Assembly (NCBI GenBank): GCA_012934845.2
Contig: WNNJ02003152.1
Location: 1-64,000, forward strand
Direction: 5' to 3'
Source of the DNA: Pomphorhynchus laevis
Taxonomy: Eukaryota > Acanthocephala > Palaeacanthocephala > Echinorhynchida > Pomphorhynchidae
Length of the DNA stretch: 64,000 nucleotides
In this document: positions 33,297 to 43,972 of the stretch, in pieces
How positions within the stretch are numbered: position 1 is the stretch's first letter
How the letters are laid out: each line of letters starts with the position of its first letter
Program-made: the position numbers and the translations under genes
The notes under the pieces: model-generated
Seen by the model: the letters and a program-made list of their open reading frames with translations, nothing else
What the model was told of the DNA's origin: nothing
The model's database searches: none

Positions 33297-35347
33297 AAAA
33301 ACGATTTATTTTAACGTGGCAAGTGCGTGCCAGCGCACGCTTACATGACCACAACAAAACAAGACTGTGAATCAGGTGTCGAGAAGGTGTGAACGGAGGA
33401 GGTGTTTGAATGTGATAAAGGAGGGAGCGCGGCGGACGTCGAGAGGTAGTTGATTCCAGGCGAGTGAGGCGGCGACGAGGAAGTATCGGAGACCGTAGTT
33501 GTTGGAGTAATTAGGAACGTGGAGTAAGAGGGTATGACAGGAACGAAGCGATAGCGAGGTGGGGCGAGTATCGTCTAAGAAAGGAAGGTTGATGAACGAT
33601 GGGGAGCCGACAGCGATGAGACGAAAAGTAACGAGAAGAAGGCGGAGTTTGATGCGGATGTGGATGGTGGGCCAGGAGAGTTGGGCAAGATATGTGGATG
33701 TGTGGTCGAAGCGACGGAGACAAAAGAGCACTAGAACGGCGGTGTTGATTATTCGTTGTAGAGGTAGGATGATGGATTTTGGAGAATTGGCGAAAAGGCT
33801 AAGGCAGTAATCGATTTTAGGGAAAAGAAGCGATGAAAGAAGAGACATACAAGAACGGAAGTCGATAAGGGGGCGGATACGGCGGATGTCACGGAGAATT
33901 AAGTTAGACGAGCGGACCTTGTCACGGACGAAGGGTTTAAGGGAAAGGTGATCATCGAAATGGAAGCCTAAGAAAGTGAGATTGTGGACTATAGGGATGA
34001 TCGATGAGGCAAAAGAAACAATGGGAGGAGATATGTTTGGTTTACGGGGGAGGATCCACATTATTTTGGACTTTTCGGGGTTTAGAACGAGATGGAGATT
34101 GGAGAGACTTTTGTAGATATAAGAAAGACATTTGGAGGCAGAAATGCCGATATCGTGTATGCGATGTGCGGGTGCATGAGCATAGATTAGAATGTCATCG
34201 GCGTATTGCATGACCTTAAAGGAGTAAGGTTTGATAAACGGAGATAGATCGCCAAGCAGAAGAGAGAAAAGCATAGGACCTAGGACTGAACCTTGTGGGA
34301 CCCCGCAAAAAATAGGGATGGGAGGGGAGGATGATGAATTAGAACAGACGCGAAAGGAACGGTCGGATAGGTATGAGGGGAACCATGCTACGGAGGAGGA
34401 AGAAAAGCCGTGATCATAACGAAGGCGAGAAAGGAGGACGGAGTGGTCTACAATGTTGAATGCGGAGGAGTGGTCGAGGGAGATGAGAACACTATATAGA
34501 GCCTTGTCTCGAGAAATGAGTAAGTCGTTGTACACTTTTATGCATGCGATTTCTGTCGAGTGATTAGAGCGGAAAGCGGATTGGAAAGGAGGGTACAGAT
34601 TGGATGAGGAGAGATAAGCGTTGATTTGTATTAAGATGAGGCGTTCTAAGAGCTTAGAAAGAGTAGGGAGTAGCGAAATGGGGCGATAGCTAGAAGGAAG
34701 GGAGGGGTCGAGCGATTGTTTCTTAAGGAGGGGACGAACGATTGCAGATTTCCAGTGTGAAGGGAAGATACGACTGCGGATGGACGAGTTAAACAAGGTT
34801 GTGAGAAATGGGGATATCGATGAGCATATAGATTTTAATATGTGGGTAGGCAGGGGATCGGCGGGTGAGGTTTTGTTGGGCAAGGACATGAGGACAGATG
34901 ATATTTCTGTAGGTGAGACAGGGAGAAGATGAAAGAGTTCCGGAAGGATGAGGCTAGGCGGGGCAGAGTGGGATAGGATGGAGACCGGGGTGTGAGAGAG
35001 CAGCGTGGATACTTTAGTCTGGAGAAATGACGAATAATCATTAGCATTGATGTTGCACGGCGTAGAGGAACGAGCCAGGATTGAGTTAAAAGTATGCCAG
35101 AGAGTCTTAGAGTTGAATGAAGTGATGATTTTATGCTGCCAGAAGGAGTTGCATTTGGTACGTAGTAGGTTAAGATGAGACCGGCGAAGAGCAAGATAGG
35201 AATCACGGAAAGACGGAGTGATCGAGCGGAAATCGCGTCTGAGAGAGCGGTGATAGACTCGAAAAGCATGGCGGAGTCGACGCTTTGAGAGTAGACATTG
35301 GATGTCAAACCATGGGGCACGGTGCAAGCGACGGTGTAGACAAAGAC
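33297..35347 (-). mobile_element. L2-like LINE, 5'-truncated, with target-site duplication
   Basis: The 8-bp sequence ATCCTTGA occurs on both sides (33289-33296 and 35348-35355). The 3' end carries the GC-rich tail shared with 20305 and, as a remnant, 43915. The element starts within ORF2, before the RT, so it has no endonuclease. Composition is more GC-rich than the flanks. Its intact frame suggests a young insertion. Confidence 0.85.
33372..35345 (-). CDS. L2-like reverse transcriptase, uninterrupted partial ORF2
   Basis: A ~658-codon open frame within the element (669 codons counting 11 flank codons from a chance ATG at 35381). In order: HRAPWFD linker, SPADPLPTHILK, PSSYRPISLLPTLSKLLERL, motif A VLISLDHSSAFNIVDHS, motif B GVPQGSVLGPMLFSLLLGDL and motif C MQYADDILIY with both catalytic aspartates. 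The thumb and a C-terminal LLHVPNYSNNYGL...SLAWNQLP region follow. Motif A has H and N where many relatives have L and D (LDLSAAFD). It lacks the endonuclease and the ORF1 part, so it could not mobilise itself alone. Confidence 0.85.
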   Translation of the reverse strand, partial: LCLHRRLHRAPWFDIQCLLSKRRLRHAFRVYHRSLRRDFRSITPSFRDSYLALRRSHLNLLRTKCNSFWQHKIITSFNSKTLWHTFNSILARSSTPCNINANDYSSFLQTKVSTLLSHTPVSILSHSAPPSLILPELFHLLPVSPTEISSVLMSLPNKTSPADPLPTHILKSICSSISPFLTTLFNSSIRSRIFPSHWKSAIVRPLLKKQSLDPSLPSSYRPISLLPTLSKLLERLILIQINAYLSSSNLYPPFQSAFRSNHSTEIACIKVYNDLLISRDKALYSVLISLDHSSAFNIVDHSVLLSRLRYDHGFSSSSVAWFPSYLSDRSFRVCSNSSSSPPIPIFCGVPQGSVLGPMLFSLLLGDLSPFIKPYSFKVMQYADDILIYAHAPAHRIHDIGISASKCLSYIYKSLSNLHLVLNPEKSKIMWILPRKPNISPPIVSFASSIIPIVHNLTFLGFHFDDHLSLKPFVRDKVRSSNLILRDIRRIRPLIDFRSCMSLLSSLLFPKIDYCLSLFANSPKSIILPLQRIINTAVLVLFCLRRFDHTSTYLAQLSWPTIHIRIKLRLLLVTFRLIAVGSPSFINLPFLDDTRPTSLSLRSCHTLLLHVPNYSNNYGLRYFLVAASLAWNQLPLDVRRAPSFITFKHLLRSHLLDT

Positions 35348-35399
35348 ATCCTTGACGGTTGTCTTTATTAAGAGTTATCATCCTTAATCGCAGGTATAT

Positions 35400-36235
35400 T
35401 AATAAATACCGGACAACAAAGTCAATGAGTTAAAGGTAATATTGAAGACATTTGTACTAATATTGCATCTATTCTACTTGATATAAAAAAGGTTCAATAT
35501 AACAAAAAATGTAGATACCGATAAAATTTAATTTCCACGTAAGCGATATTCTCGAAGGAGGTTAGTTCTATTATATGACGATTGAATTTCTCTTTGATAT
35601 AACGACAATTTTCTGCAGTTGAATTACTCGAAAATTTTTGTATATCATGTTTTAGTTAATAAAACATGCTAGTGTCATCTGCATTATTTCCAGATACAAT
35701 AAAATTTCTAGTAATCTCAAAAGATTAATCAAGAGCGGATAAAACTTGCCTATTAAAAATTTGAGTTGTTGTATATTTTTATTTACACTCTTCGATATTT
35801 GTCCACTCCCATTAATGACCAGACTGTAATTTAAAAATAATATGGTCATCGCCTTTTTATCCTACCCAATGTAAATTTCTCTCAAATGATAATTAGTTAA
35901 TGACTTTGAATTAAATACTGAGTTAAGTGTCGTGAATATAGCAAATATAATGCAAAACACGAATATTAAATCATTTTCCTCTATTACTCAAACTGCTTTT
36001 TGTACTTGGGCAAAAATACATCGCTGCTACTAAATTTTCAAACAAACCTTTGAATTACAAATAAAATCAATAATCAACCAATATTCCGTGCTATTGTATC
36101 TTAAACGAACGATAAAATATTCATTCTGCCTTACTAATTTCACGCTTTCACCATGGGATCTAACATATATATAATTCTCCGCTTCAAATTTTAAGTAAAA
36201 TTTAACTTTTATTTTAAACATCAGCTTACATGAGG
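35400..36235 (-). repeat. Block B, diverged copy
   Basis: Aligns with 51050-51610 at lower identity than the other copies. Its last part (35870-36235) is almost identical to 38921-39290, which makes those two a recent direct duplication. Confidence 0.65.
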
Positions 36236-36554
36236 CTTGGTTTGATACTATCGCTTCGCGTATTGTTCGATTAACCTCTATGTTTGGGATCATTCGTGTT
36301 GTTATATATTTCAAGTCTTTACAGAGCTGTGCCCGGTTGAACTCTCTTTGTGTCGGTATAAATGATAAACCAAACGATAGAGCCTCGATTTGCGATGTAG
36401 GTATGATTGTATCTGACATTTTGACCACGTTGTCCGTCGTTACATGATTCCGACGATTCCATCTTTGATGGATTCGAAAGTGTCTACATTGTCTTGGTCT
36501 TTTAATTCTTCGATGTTGATATTCCTCCCAGTCATATTCCTGATTTTCCGACAT
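36030..36554 (-). CDS. Chimeric ORF: Penelope-like N-terminus fused to block B sequence
   Basis: 174 codons without a break. Residues ~1-88, after a basic start (RRIKRPRQCRHFR), contain KMSDTIIPTSQIEALSFGLSFIP and REFNRAQLCKDLKYITTRM-like text, the conserved N-terminal region of Penelope-like polyproteins. From about residue 108 the frame is supplied by block B DNA, whose other copy at 38921-39290 has a stop in this frame. No RT domain follows. This is either a chance read-through at a truncation junction or a small captured gene. The former is more likely. Confidence 0.4.
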   Translation of the reverse strand: MSENQEYDWEEYQHRRIKRPRQCRHFRIHQRWNRRNHVTTDNVVKMSDTIIPTSQIEALSFGLSFIPTQREFNRAQLCKDLKYITTRMIPNIEVNRTIREAIVSNQASCKLMFKIKVKFYLKFEAENYIYVRSHGESVKLVRQNEYFIVRLRYNSTEYWLIIDFICNSKVCLKI

Positions 36555-36960
36555 TTGCGCCTAAGGATTTAAGCCAGATATGCTTCGTGTATAATATCAT
36601 TTGAAGCAGCATATGCAGCTTTGTAAAATTCTCTTAAGATAGCGGTACATTCTATTTCACTTCGTTTTCACCTCGGAGTGATACATTAGACTGATGGAGC
36701 TAATGATCGAAGTCCAGTTATTTAGCAACAAATATGGATTAAAAATCAATCGTAGCCAGCTTTGGCTCCTAGACCACAGTTTGTTTCGATTTTTCGAAAT
36801 TGCAATTTTTATATATAAGTTTTACACTTCAGTTTTACACTCCTTCAGTGTAAAACTGAAGAAAAGCATTCAGACGTCTTTTAAATTCGATTGAAAAAAT
36901 AAGCATTTTGGTTTTATTTATTTATATTTATATTATGCAATTGAATCCGTTAGCAGTAAG
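36555..36960. other. Spacer with a palindrome
   Basis: On the minus strand it may be the 5' leader of the Penelope-like fragment. A perfect palindrome with 15-bp arms and a CCTTC spacer lies at 36827-36861. No gene recognised. Confidence 0.4.
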
Positions 36961-37860
36961 GATCCCAGAGGACGGTTCATTACCCCTTCGCAATGCAGAA
37001 GAAAGTCAAATTATATATATAATATGTATAAATTAAAATCAATTTATATATAACTGATTATTTTCTGCTACTATTAACTATTTTGTAAGTGCTATTTACT
37101 TTCGGAACAAATATTAACGTTTGAAGCTTCTTATGTTATGACTATTACTATCGTTCGGTACCGATATATCCATAATTACATTGTCAAGTCGCTATAAGTC
37201 AAGCTAATGTTTTCAAGAAGCGATTTTTTTGAGAACAGAATATTATAGTAAATGATACCGTTTAAATCACCTTAATACTTTATTGTCCTTTTTGGCTTAG
37301 ATATATCTCGTCACATGTAGAAAGTATACGTATATGCATCGAGATATTTAGATCCGATATTTCAAAGAAACGTGAGCACGCAATTATCAAGGATGATTCA
37401 ATTGTATGATATCTCTTAGGAATTTTAAACTATTTGAACTACTTGAACGCACTGCATCTATAAAATCCAATTTGCTAGCCTCTGTACATTTTCTTGTGGT
37501 TTCGAATATAGCATTGGTATTAATGACTAGCAAATCGTTAGCTTCATCTGTTTAAACTACACTTTAAAGATCTTTAACAAAGGAAATTAGTTGAATTTTG
37601 TTGGCGACTTTTGTATTGGTGAATTTTCTGCTTCCTCCTGGGATGTTTAGCTAAATTTGTAAAAAGCTGTGTAAGTTAATTAATTAGTGATGATGCAATC
37701 CATAAATTTGATTCATAGTATATTCTGCAAGATGTACCTAAACTGTTCTAATTAATCAATATACAAGGGCAACTTAATCTATCCAGCTCGTTATCAAATC
37801 ACTTGTTCGTAAATTGGGCAAATCTGATCTTTATAATTATTTATATATAATAATTTGCCT
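36960..37860. other. Unassigned AT-rich sequence
   Basis: I see no gene or repeated element in these 900 bp. Confidence 0.4.
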
Positions 37861-38770
37861 TTATTTTTAATTTATATATTTGCACAAAATTCATCGACTT
37901 AGTTAATTAATCTGATTTATTTAAAAAGCATTGGTTGATGCATTGTGTTGGTACAAGAAAATTTTATTTAAATGCGCGTATCAAAAATTTCTTCGCATAA
38001 ATCGATAGTAGACAACTTTCCATTGAACACGAAAAGACGAACTATAAAATGTGTATTAATTAAGCAAACGTAAAAGCAATGATTCTGACTGTATGTTATT
38101 GAGGCTAAATTAAAACGTATGCCACTAACACATTACGTTTAAGCCACTACAAGCTTTCTAATGCATGTCAAAGAGTCGAAATACTGACCGTAAAAGAAAA
38201 AACGGAAATTTGCAGGACGATTAAAATTGAGTATTAATTGCGTATGCAGAAATGTTCTTGCCATAAGCCAAAGGTACGTGTTATGTTTGAAACCTGGTAA
38301 TAAGAAATGGATTCGCGTTGAAAATGACAGCGTTATTCATAAGGTAATGAATAACCTGGTCGTTGGCTACAAATTGCGATTATTTTGTGTAAATTACTAA
38401 AATGTTTTGTATGCAGCAGCTAGCAACATCACCATTCTGTCCATTCCCAGTCTAAATAAGGTGTAGATGTATAATGATGATATTCTTGAATTTCTCACAG
38501 TAACATAATTGTGATCTGTATATTTAGAAATAATTATCTATTATTTATGTCTGAGCTGATTGTTTTGCTAGTATATCATGCATGTATTAAGTTATGGTCC
38601 ATAATTATTTAAGTACATTGCGTTTACGAGTGTTTACTTATCTTTACAGACGACAAATACAGGAAGTTTAATACGATAATGATGTTATTAATTCGCAATA
38701 AAGGGATTCATAGTTGATATGATATTCTTATATACCGTTTCATCTTTTTTGGCAGTTAAAAGACGATATA
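37860..38770 (+). repeat. Direct repeat, copy 1 (partner 44540-45410)
   Basis: Collinear with 44540-45410. Identity is lowest at the left and highest over 38290-38570. Contains a candidate three-exon mini-gene. Confidence 0.75.
38165..38455 (+). CDS. Candidate mini-gene with 26- and 28/31-bp introns, copy 1
   Basis: Proposed exons are 38165-38189, 38216-38388 and 38417-38455 (78 residues). Intron 1 (26 bp) starts GTAAAAG and ends TTTGCAG. Intron 2 (28 bp, or 31 with the second CAG) starts GTAAATTAC and ends TATGCAG. The protein starts MSKSRNTDRRL, has VENDSVIHKVMNNLVVG in the middle and ends SPFCPFPV. The copy at 44789 gives an alignable 77-residue product with a 3-bp in-frame difference. 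Without splicing of intron 1 the frame stops quickly, and without intron 2 it ends VNY. Differences between copies are not strongly biased to synonymous sites. No known family. Confidence 0.33.
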
Positions 38771-38920
38771 ACGGTCACGATATATTTCTTGACATTTAAA
38801 AGAAATATAACGTTGCATCCTTCTTAGAATTAGTCTTTTTGGCAGTTGTTCGTGGTACTTGTCCTTCTTCGCAGTTATACATCTTCGCATTTATCCTTCC
38901 CATTTACTTTGGGTCTTATC
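38770..38920. other. Short repeat remnant
   Basis: Contains TTTTTGGCAGTTGTTCGTGG as at 33250 and several TCTTCGCA-type units. Related to the spacer near 45400-45500. Confidence 0.35.
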
Positions 38921-39290
38921 CTACCCAATGTAAATTTCTCTCAAATGATAATTAGTTAATGACTTTGAATTAAATACTGAGTTAAGTGTCGTGAATATAA
39001 GCAAATATAATGCAAAACACGAATATTAAATCATTTTCCTCTATTACTCAAACTGCTTTTTGTACTTGGGCAAAAATACATCGCTGCTACTAAATTTTCA
39101 AACAAACCTTTGAATTACAAATAAAATCAATAATCAACCAATATTCCGTGCTATTGTATCTTAAACGAACGATAAAATATTCATTCTGCCTTACTAATTT
39201 CACGCTTTCACCATGGGATCTAACATATATATAATTCTCCGCTTCAAATTTTAAGTAAAATTAAACTTTTATTTTAAACATCAGCTTACA
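38921..39290 (-). repeat. Block B fragment, duplicate of 35870-36235
   Basis: Near identical over ~365 bp to 35870-36235, same orientation, 3.05 kb apart. Confidence 0.85.
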
Positions 39291-41182
39291 TGAAGATTGG
39301 CTGATATTGGCCAATATTTTAAAATGCTCATCTTTTTTTAGTTTTGCTTTCTTTTTAATTTGAAATAAATTTGTTTACGCAATTACTGATGTGTTATTTT
39401 TCGAAACTTATTTTAATTTTTGTTAATTTTAAGATGCACTGGTCAAACCACAAGCTTTATAAGCTGTCTTTATGTGTTGCTAGCCAGGGTGAGTTTGCTT
39501 GGGAATACACAAGTAAGCTTATGAACAAGACATTTAGAACAGATTACTTCACACCACTAGTACATTACTCACATTTCTTTTTCGTTTACATTATTTCTTC
39601 TTAAATCTTTGCAGGTATGTATTTACAAGTTCAGAGATTTGGTTGAAGAACTCAGGCCTGTATTGACGGGGTGCATTTTTATTTAATTCAATTTTTCGAA
39701 TTGCCTTACAATTAGTTCTTATGTAATGTCTTAATTATTTTAATCATTTTTATAAATTGCATTTGGAAGTGAAAAACTGCATCAACTATAACAAACAGCA
39801 ATATAGTTTGACAATTAATCTTTTGAAATTGATATTCATAAATTTATTGATTTAATATATACATTAGTTGCATGACGTTTTTTGAACTACTATAAATATA
39901 TTTAACTCGACTATAATATCGATACAAGGACAGTAAAACACTTCGCAAAGTGAACTCTCATTGACACATTATTTTTAAATATAGAACTCAGCTGCTGGCG
40001 TTGCTGAACTATGTTTCACTAGGCCTTTTACCTGACGAAGCAGAGCTGCATTGATGGTTATTGTAATAAGCGCTTTCCCGGAATATGATGAAGGCTGATT
40101 ATATGAATTAATATAAGCTCTTATAAGTATTAAGTTACAATGTTTACGGCCTTTATCGTCTATTTGATTATTGTAAAATATCTATTGATCTGTTTCTTGT
40201 TAAAGTAGTGCTACTGTAGATTTGTCCTCGTCGTCATTGCTTGACATTTTACATTTTTTTTAAACTTTTTTACAGCATGTCAATATACTACAAGACACAA
40301 ATTAAAACTGTTTAATTTAGTAGTCGCTACTTTAAAATACTAAATGTAAAGCGGCGGCTGTTAAAGCCCTAGCTGCGCAGCGGTTACATGTGACATTTAG
40401 TATTACTGAAAAATGAAGACAAACAGTTTTTTTAAAATCATAAGTTCGAATTTTAGTTTCATGGTCAGGAAAATAAAGTGGAAAACACTGAACCGACAGG
40501 AAAATGGTTGCTTGTTTGCTGTTGTTAATACAAAAGTGACGATGTTGAAGTGAAAATAATAACAATAAAATGGCGTCGGTAATATAATTCTTAAAATTAT
40601 AACAAAAGAAATAGAGAACACAACTGTGTCGAAAATACAAAACTTTTGCTAAAACAAAAGGATAAAATTACAAAATTGCGATGTCGAAACAAAAGTTAAG
40701 GAAGTTAGATAAAGTTAATAAAAAAATAACAACATTTATAACAAGGACATTAATGAAAAGATTTAAGTTGTAATTTATTTTAAACTATTTCGTTTTAAAT
40801 TCAAAATGTTGATAGAACTGGTTTGTTCCATACATAGTATAATTATAATTCAAATAAAGTATTAAACAAAACAATCAATATTTATTTTATTTTTGTTTAT
40901 ATATACATATTTTATCAAAATTTGTAGCTTTCTATGCGACTTTTGACTTTTGTATTATGTAAAAATAATTTTATTATTTGTTTTAAACAAAACATATTTT
41001 AAAACATTTGTATTGTGTATCTATTTGGTTTAAATTCTAAGAATTATTAACATTATAATCATGCAGTTATAACTCTCCGTGCTATATTAATAGCATTTTT
41101 TAATTAAGTGCATATAATCGAAGCAGAAAATTTTCAAGTAAGCAATAATAATAAAATTTTGTTTTAAAGTATTTTCATTTGC
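39290..41182. other. 1.9 kb without recognised gene
   Basis: AT-rich, and not repeated elsewhere in the window as far as I can see. A 57-codon frame from the ATG at about 39434 and two overlapping minus-strand frames at 40332-40640 have no recognisable features. It probably contains the promoter, and possibly 5' exons, of the gene at 41205. Confidence 0.4.
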
Positions 41183-41194
41183 CACTGTGTTTAG
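41178..41194 (+). promoter_or_regulatory. 3' splice acceptor before ATG
   Basis: ATTTGCCACTGTGTTTAG ends 10 nt before the ATG at 41205, the same arrangement as at 22777 and 63784. It suggests a 5' UTR intron or spliced-leader acceptor. Confidence 0.45.
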
Positions 41195-41204
41195 TAAAAT
41201 TAAC

Positions 41205-41651
41205 ATGGCAAGACAGATGCGTGATATGTATAAAAATCTCTATCTTATGGAATTACAAACGAAAATGTACAAAACATTTGAAAAATATGCGAAAGCTAAA
41301 GAACAACTGGAAAAATTAAACTCATTTACCCCTGAAGAAGTAAACGATTTGCTCATAGAATTGTGGAAGTTTGTATATCCTTTTTGTGAAACGTAAACAT
41401 TGTATTATATCATTAACTTTAGCGTATCAAGCGAAGTTTCGTCGGATGATCCCTGCCCAGAGAAAAAATTTGACAAAAATGTTATTATTGCAGCTGATTT
41501 GTTGATGTCCATGACGAGCGAGGTTGATTCAATGTTAGATCGTTGTTCTGCAAATTCATCATTGCCCATTTCTAATAATTTTACGTCTACCATGACTGAT
41601 AACCATCTAGAGGTCGAAAATGTTGTGAAGTGCATTAGTCATTCTAACTGA
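41205..41651 (+). CDS. Two-exon small helical protein, unknown function
   Basis: Exon 1 is 41205-41392 and exon 2 is 41423-41651, joined across a 30-bp intron (GTAAACATT...TAACTTTAG) that contains a stop in frame. The spliced product is 138 residues. Residues 1-62 are strongly helical and charged (MARQMRDMYKNLYLMELQTK, then KAKEQLEKLNSF), with an acidic PEEVNDLLIELWKF stretch. The exon 2 part is Ser/Asp-rich (SSEVSSDDPCPEKKF) with a helical AADLLMSMTSEVDSML. No signal peptide. AATAAA follows the stop at 41661. A pentapeptide-coding 15-bp array begins ~240 bp downstream. I do not recognise a family. Confidence 0.65.
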
Positions 41652-41660
41652 TGGCTAGAT

Positions 41661-41666
41661 AATAAA
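41661..41666 (+). terminator. Polyadenylation signal
   Basis: AATAAA 10 nt after the stop codon of the 41205 gene. Confidence 0.5.
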
Positions 41667-41888
41667 GCAAACATTTCAATATTAAATAGAACAATCACCA
41701 TTTTTGCTTTAAATTAAATCAAGTGCATTTCATTAGAATTTTTCTAATTTAAAGCAGTTTGTATTGGCTATTTGCATTTGACTATTTCAAAGTTTATACT
41801 CTAGTTGTTTTTTATGACAAAAAATACTAAATTATTTATATATATGTAATTTAATAAATTACTAAAAAAATATAAATTGTAAAAATAA

Positions 41889-43160
41889 AAAGCTGATAAC
41901 TTACTTGCTGGTAACTTTGTTGCTAGAAACTTAGTTGCCAGTAAGTTGGTTGTTAGTAAATTGATTGCTAGTAACTTGGTTGCTAGTAACTTGGTTGCTA
42001 GTAACTTGGTTGCTAGTAACTTGGTTGCTAGTAACTTGGTTGCTAGTAACTTGGTTGCTAGTAACTTGGTTGCTAGTAACTTGGTTGCTAGTAACTTGGT
42101 TGCTAGTAACTTGGTTGCTAGTAACTTGGTTGCTAGTAACTTGGTTGCTAGTAACTTGGTTGCTAGTAACTTGGTTGCTAGTAACTTGGTTGCTAGTAAC
42201 TTGGTTGCTAGTAACTTGGTTGCTAGTAACTTGGTTGCTAGTAACTTGGTTGCTAGTAACTTGGTTGCTAGTAACTTGGTTGCTAGTAACTTGGTTGCTA
42301 GTAACTTGGTTGCTAGTAACTTGGTTGCTAGTAACTTGGTTGCTAGTAACTTGGTTGCTAGTAACTTGGTTGCTAGTAACTTGGTTGCTAGTAACTTGGT
42401 TGCTAGTAACTTGGTTGCTAGTAACTTGGTTGCTAGTAACTTGGTTGCTAGTAACTTGGTTGCTAGTAACTTGGTTGCTAGTAACTTGGTTGCTAGTAAC
42501 TTGGTTGCTAGTAACTTGGTTGCTAGTAACTTGGTTGCTAGTAACTTGGTTGCTAGTAACTTGGTTGCTAGTAACTTGGTTGCTAGTAACTTGGTTGCTA
42601 GTAACTTGGTTGCTAGTAACTTGGTTGCTAGTAACTTGGTTGCTAGTAACTTGGTTGCTAGTAACTTGGTGCTAGTAACTTGTTTGTTAGTTACTTGGGA
42701 TTTAGTAACTTTGGTGCAAATAACTTGATTGCTCGTAATTTGAATGTTAGTTACTTTAATGATTGTAACTTGACTTATAGTTACTTAGGTGCGTGTAACT
42801 TGATTACTAGTAACTTCGGTGTTACTGACTTCAATGCTAGAAACTTTGGTGTTAGTTACTGGAGTGCTATCAACTTGGTTGCTAGTAACTTGAATTATAG
42901 AAACTTGAGCTAGTAATTCGGATGTTTGTAACTTGAATTATTGTGTAACTTAAGTGAACGTAAGATTTATTTTATTAACTTAATTGATATAAAAGTTTGT
43001 GCTAGTTTCTTCTATGCTAGTAACTGGTTAGCTAATAACTTGTCTGCTAATAATTAAAATGCTTGTAACTTCTGGAGTTATCGTAATTTGTGTGCTAGTA
43101 ACATAGGTGATAGTATATTAATTGCTTACTTGAGTGCTGATATCTTAAGGAATAGAATTC
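41889..43160 (+). repeat. 15-bp minisatellite, pentapeptide-coding
   Basis: Unit GTAACTTGGTTGCTA. 46 perfect units run from 41971 to 42660, with diverged units on both sides. In one frame every unit reads S-N-L-V-A, fitting the A(D/N)Lxx pentapeptide-repeat consensus. The frame is open from 41889, shifts once in a 14-bp unit at about 42661, and is then open to the TAG at 42911. The last 16 units there vary (NFGAN-NLIAR-NLNVS-YF and so on) but keep N/D/Y before L/F. Beyond 42913 the pattern continues with stops. No ATG opens the frame; it would need an upstream exon. It may equally be noncoding satellite DNA. Confidence 0.85.
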
Positions 43161-43590
43161 TGGACTGTTAAACACCCATTATTAAAAGCCCCTGTACATT
43201 GTAGCTACTCGATATACATTTACACAATGTTGATTGAAAGATCAATAAAAGTACAAAGATTGGATAGCCATACATGATGACTAGCTTATAAATGCCCATC
43301 TTTTGATTAACACATCGTCAATGACCAGAACTCAATTAATGATCTTTTACAGAATTTAGTTTGTTTCGCGTACTCCATCTAAGGAAATCATAATTGTAGC
43401 GTGGCAAATGATAAATCCATTGTTAGCTTGCAGGTTAAAAATTGCTCCTAATAAGAAAATGACAAGCAGAAAAGATTCATATTATCTTTGAACATGATAT
43501 ACGTATATGTTTAATCTAAACTCCGCAATTGTCGGTTTTAAACCTGTTCTGATAAAGGAGAAGGGTAGTATAAACAAGACAGGTTTATCA
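43160..43590. other. Unassigned sequence
   Basis: No gene or repeat recognised. Confidence 0.4.
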
Positions 43591-43890
43591 ATTTGACGGA
43601 ACGTTCGTACTGAACAGACTAAATGCATCGACTAAATGAACATACTAAACATTCCGGTCTGAACGAACGATCTTCGCGAACTGTCTAAACGAATGGATCG
43701 AACGAACGGTCTAAACAAACACAGAACGAATGAAATGAACAAACATACAGAAACAAAGACCTGAACGAACGACCTTATCGAACTACCTGAACGAACAGCT
43801 GAACGAACGGCTGAACGAACCGACTGATCCAAAGTTTAGAACAAAAGGATTGAACGAACTGAACTAACAATATTAACGAATGTTCTAAAC
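43590..43890. repeat. Degenerate CGAACGAA-type minisatellite
   Basis: Irregular units such as TGAACGAACGGTCTAAAC, about 15-20 bp each. The minus-strand open frame here (SVRSAVRSAVRSG) is a product of the repeat. Confidence 0.7.
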
Positions 43891-43914
43891 ATACACTCAG
43901 AATTCGTCTATAAT

Positions 43915-43972
43915 TTATTATTAGTGGGCTTGTAAGCCCGCCGTTGGCACGCATTTGTCACTCAAAATAAAA
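43915..43972 (+). mobile_element. L2-like LINE 3' tail remnant
   Basis: Text TTGGCACGCATTTGTCACTC resembles the tail at 33310-33350. Only ~60 bp survive. Confidence 0.4.

Noticed and set aside
34835-35320. Second minus-strand frame inside the L2-like LINE
   Set aside because: Alternate-frame shadow of the 669-codon RT frame.
36694-36730. Hammerhead-like text CTGATGGAGC...CGAAG
   Set aside because: Both conserved boxes are altered (CTGATGG, GAAG) and no stem II can form.
40332-40640. Overlapping minus-strand frames with hydrophobic stretches
   Set aside because: Two overlapping frames of similar length in AT-rich DNA, no motif, no conserved copy.
41965-42675. A second open frame (LLVTW repeats) in the 15-bp array
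   Set aside because: It exists only because the 15-bp unit is a multiple of three. It breaks down in the diverged units, unlike the N-L-x-x-x frame.
41890-42920. CRISPR-like array
   Set aside because: Units are contiguous 15-mers without spacers in a eukaryotic context; it is a minisatellite.
43632-43832. Minus-strand frame with SVRSAVRSG repeats
   Set aside because: Translation of a degenerate CGAACGAA minisatellite; no independent coding signal.
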